Below, in pieces: positions 6,441-7,873 of a stretch of 7,873 nucleotides of DNA. This stretch comes from Bacteriovorax sp. Lineage in GTDB: Bacteria > Bdellovibrionota > Bacteriovoracia > Bacteriovoracales > Bacteriovoracaceae. The notes under the pieces were generated by a model, which ran no database searches, was not told the origin of the DNA, and saw only the letters and a program-made list of their open reading frames with translations. The first letter of the stretch is position 1, and every line of letters begins with the position of its first letter. The stretch spans positions 1-7,873 of the forward strand of contig JAURXW010000193.1 of the NCBI GenBank assembly GCA_030654205.1, in the 5' to 3' direction. Both the position numbers and the translations under genes were made by a program.

Positions 6441-6758
6441 ATGAGAATAATTGTTCTGAAGCAAGTTGAAAAAGAACTTAAGGAAGCGCCAAAGGAAATT
6501 AAAGAAAATATCATTTCATTATTTCAAGATTTGGCTCAAGGGAAAATTTTGTCAATGCCAATTTCTAGATCTCTATATAACATACAAAAAGGACTACATG
6601 AACTTAGACTTTCAAGCAGAGCTGGCGAATTTAGAGTTTTTTATTTTTTGAAACAAAATGATTCCATTTACATAATTCACGCTTTTCTTAAAAAGAAACA
6701 ATTAATTGACACCAGAACAAGTGAACTTTTACGAAAACGAATTAGGAGTATTCTATGA
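6441..6758 (+). CDS. HigB/RelE-like toxin (phage-derived Gp49-like family)
   Basis: The product (105 residues) fits the Gp49-like branch of the RelE/ParE fold, whose toxin members cut mRNA at the ribosome. The visible family pattern is SMPISRSL (38-45), KGLHELRLSSRAGEFRVFYFL (50-70) and IIHAFLKKKQ (78-87), which corresponds to the usual L-x-ELR, RVFY and H-x-F-x-KK elements. Arg56, Arg65 and the Lys cluster 84-86 are candidate RNA-contacting residues. The next gene overlaps as ATGA and encodes an XRE-type partner, so the order is toxin first, as in higBA. No proper ribosome site precedes the ATG (only GGAT at 6423-6426), in contrast to the antitoxin. The gene is visibly A-rich compared with recO downstream, which may indicate transfer. 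Toxicity is inferred. Confidence 0.88.
   Translation: MRIIVLKQVEKELKEAPKEIKENIISLFQDLAQGKILSMPISRSLYNIQKGLHELRLSSRAGEFRVFYFLKQNDSIYIIHAFLKKKQLIDTRTSELLRKRIRSIL
6744..6748 (+). promoter_or_regulatory. Strong ribosome binding site of the antitoxin
   Basis: AGGAG lies 6 bases before the antitoxin ATG at 6755, inside the end of the toxin gene. It is much stronger than anything in front of the toxin, which would favour antitoxin over toxin synthesis from one mRNA. Confidence 0.8.
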
Positions 6759-7051
6759 AAAATAAAAATAAAGAATTTAATTCAAGCAAAGAGTTTGGTT
6801 CATTTTTAGGATTATCTGATTTGGACATTGAGATTGTATTGCTAAAAAAAAAAATAATTGAAAAATTAAAAAAAGAAAGAATTTCTCAAAAAATTTCTCA
6901 AGCGCAATTGGCCGAATATTTAAATACAAAGCAACCGGCAATAGCTCGTATGGAGTCAGGGCTTGTAAGTGAGATAAGTTTGGATTTTCTTACAAAAGTG
7001 GCACTAGTTCTAGGCGTCGGGTTTACATTTTGTAAACCGAAAGTGGCATAG
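6755..7051 (+). CDS. HigA-like XRE-family antitoxin
   Basis: This 98-residue helix-turn-helix protein should bind the toxin, and it probably represses its own promoter. The HTH lies at about residues 47-68 (KISQAQLAEYLNTKQPAIARMESG), followed by SEISLDFLTKVALVLGV, the usual last helices of the XRE fold. The N-terminal 35 residues are charged and Lys-rich and could hold the toxin-binding part. The start overlaps the toxin stop as ATGA behind a strong AGGAG. Codons 30-34 contain an 11-A run, at which loss or gain of one base gives an immediate stop. The stop TAG lies 4 bases before the recO ATG. The pairing with a Gp49-like toxin makes the antitoxin call firm. Autoregulation is inferred from the family. 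Confidence 0.88.
   Translation: MKNKNKEFNSSKEFGSFLGLSDLDIEIVLLKKKIIEKLKKERISQKISQAQLAEYLNTKQPAIARMESGLVSEISLDFLTKVALVLGVGFTFCKPKVA
6844..6854 (+). repeat. 11-A homopolymer tract inside the antitoxin gene
   Basis: Eleven consecutive A bases encode the end of Leu30 through the start of Ile34. Ten A would place TAA right after Lys33, and twelve A would give Asn-Asn-TGA. It is the longest homopolymer I found in the window. The next longest are a 9-T run in recO (7343-7351) and 8-base runs in the glycosyltransferase genes. Confidence 0.9.
7020..7038. repeat. Perfect 8-bp inverted repeat at the antitoxin/recO junction
   Basis: GGTTTACA (7020-7027) and TGTAAACC (7031-7038) pair perfectly around a TTT loop. 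The element ends 10 bases before the antitoxin stop and 17 bases before the recO ATG. No T-run follows, so it is not a standard intrinsic terminator. It may be a protein-binding dyad or an mRNA hairpin that affects processing or recO translation. Confidence 0.6.
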
Positions 7052-7055
7052 ATTG

Positions 7056-7847
7056 ATGCAAACCAAAATCGAAGGCATTGTTCTCTCTAAAATCCCATAC
7101 GATGAAAGACATATCATTGCTCATCTTCTATTGCGTTCCGGACGAAAAGTTTCCATCGTTTTTTATGGTGGTCGCGGAGGAGGCAAGAAACAAAAATCTT
7201 CAATAATTGAATTGGGATTTATGCTTTCAGTGGAACTTCGTACCAGTAAATCAACTGGTGAAATATATCACGCCAAAGAGTGGAACTTAGTTTGGCATCA
7301 TGATTTGGTACGATTAAATCATAGTGCTTTTTATTTAATGTGTTTTTTTTTAGAAGTCATTAACCGCGCGTCTCCAAGTGAAAATTTACACGAAGTTCAT
7401 GAAGAAAATACTGAAATGGTAGGATTGTTTACAACTCTCAGTAATGCCTTAGTTCATCTGGAGAAATGTCTTCAGGCTCAAGCTTTTTACACCCACTCGC
7501 ATTCAGTCATTTTTCTTACGAAGATCTTGCTACACTTAGGAGTATTTCCAGAAAGAGAGCAATGCACTTTGTGTGGTGAAGACTTGCAAAAATTTAACGA
7601 TATGTATCTTATTGCTGAAGAAGGCGGTTTTGCCTGTCCACCATGTATGAATCAAAGACAAGCCTACTCAGTGCAATCGGGCAGAGAGCTTTGGGAACTT
7701 TTAGGCCATATTGCCCATACGAAATACAATGAACTAGGTACGATAAAACTCGAATATAAATCTTTGCCGAAAATGTTATTTCATTATTTTTGTTTTCAAT
7801 TTCATTTTGAAGAAAAAGATTTTAAAACAGCACCTATGGTATTTTGA
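7056..7847 (+). CDS. recO: DNA repair protein RecO
   Basis: RecO acts with RecR, and usually RecF, to load RecA on SSB-coated gapped DNA and can anneal single strands. The N-terminal OB-fold opens with TKIEGIVLSKIPYDERHIIAHLLLRSGRKVSIVFYGGRG, matching the family start (G-x-VL..R-x-Y-x-E...T...G). A helical middle follows. The zinc-binding part is CTLCG with Cys170 and Cys173, and GGFACPPC with Cys194 and Cys197, numbered from ATG 7056. The length of 263 residues is normal. I chose ATG 7056 over the TTG at 7053, which adds one Met. No strong ribosome site precedes it, and the start is only 4 bases after the antitoxin stop, so translation may be coupled to that gene. A 9-T run lies at 7343-7351. 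Confidence 0.9.
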   Translation: MQTKIEGIVLSKIPYDERHIIAHLLLRSGRKVSIVFYGGRGGGKKQKSSIIELGFMLSVELRTSKSTGEIYHAKEWNLVWHHDLVRLNHSAFYLMCFFLEVINRASPSENLHEVHEENTEMVGLFTTLSNALVHLEKCLQAQAFYTHSHSVIFLTKILLHLGVFPEREQCTLCGEDLQKFNDMYLIAEEGGFACPPCMNQRQAYSVQSGRELWELLGHIAHTKYNELGTIKLEYKSLPKMLFHYFCFQFHFEEKDFKTAPMVF

Positions 7848-7873
7848 AGGTTTCTAAGTTAAACTTCTGCCTT

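Noticed and set aside
6393..6443. The helicase and toxin are in the same frame, separated by a single TAG and 15 sense codons, suggesting stop read-through to a fusion.
   Set aside because: A stop-free run of 15 codons is common by chance, the families are unrelated, and the TAG context shows no known read-through signal.
6466..6651. Second plus-strand frame inside the toxin gene.
   Set aside because: Low-complexity Lys/Leu-rich translation caused by AT-rich sequence; the Gp49-like frame explains the region.
6880..6901. Direct repeat AATTTCTCAA with 12-base period in the antitoxin, possibly an in-frame duplication.
   Set aside because: The protein length between the preceding helix and the HTH matches the normal XRE spacing, so no residues appear to have been inserted; it probably reflects AT-rich codons for Ile-Ser-Gln.
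7847..7873. AAGG and CCTT at the ends of the last bases as a possible recO terminator.
   Set aside because: Only four outer pairs match, the inner part does not pair, and the window ends before any T-run could be seen.

Overview
The window reads as a compact, AT-rich bacterial chromosome segment of 7.9 kb with twelve genes on both strands and no intergenic stretch longer than about 115 bases. A WaaE/KdtX-like GT2 glycosyltransferase and a GT9 (heptosyltransferase-type) protein point to a Gram-negative envelope with lipopolysaccharide. Low GC, very tight packing and the divergent RsmE type would fit a Bdellovibrionota/Bacteriovoracales-like bacterium, but that assignment is tentative. I see no rRNA, tRNA, CRISPR array or insertion sequence.

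Region 1 (1-1521, + strand) is the end of an operon. It holds the C-terminal part of a UDP-glucose 6-dehydrogenase cut by the window edge, a Nit1-type carbon-nitrogen hydrolase that overlaps it by ATGA, and a small secreted protein of unknown function. Region 2 (1525-4287) is a surface-glycan block. A GT2 and a GT4 glycosyltransferase form a minus-strand pair coupled by ATGA. A GT9 protein diverges from the GT2 gene across a 16-base gap. With the dehydrogenase, which makes UDP-glucuronate, these genes probably build an LPS core or other surface polysaccharide. Region 3 (4278-5247, - strand) carries rsmE (16S rRNA m3U1498 methyltransferase) followed by a NifU C-terminal-type Fe-S scaffold, whose end overlaps the end of the GT9 gene by 10 bases.

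Region 4 (5248-7873, + strand) is the most unusual part. It has a stripped-down SF2 helicase of about 340 residues, then a HigB/HigA-like toxin-antitoxin pair in toxin-first order, then recO, which starts only 4 bases after the antitoxin stop. The antitoxin gene contains an 11-A tract at which any 1-base slip gives an immediate stop codon. A perfect 8-bp dyad sits at the antitoxin/recO junction. The layout suggests that recO is transcribed at least partly with the toxin-antitoxin pair and could share its control.

Most genes can be assigned to known families. The helicase, the small secreted protein and the TA-recO arrangement are the items least explained by standard annotation. I do not see clear proof of a new defence or mobile system.
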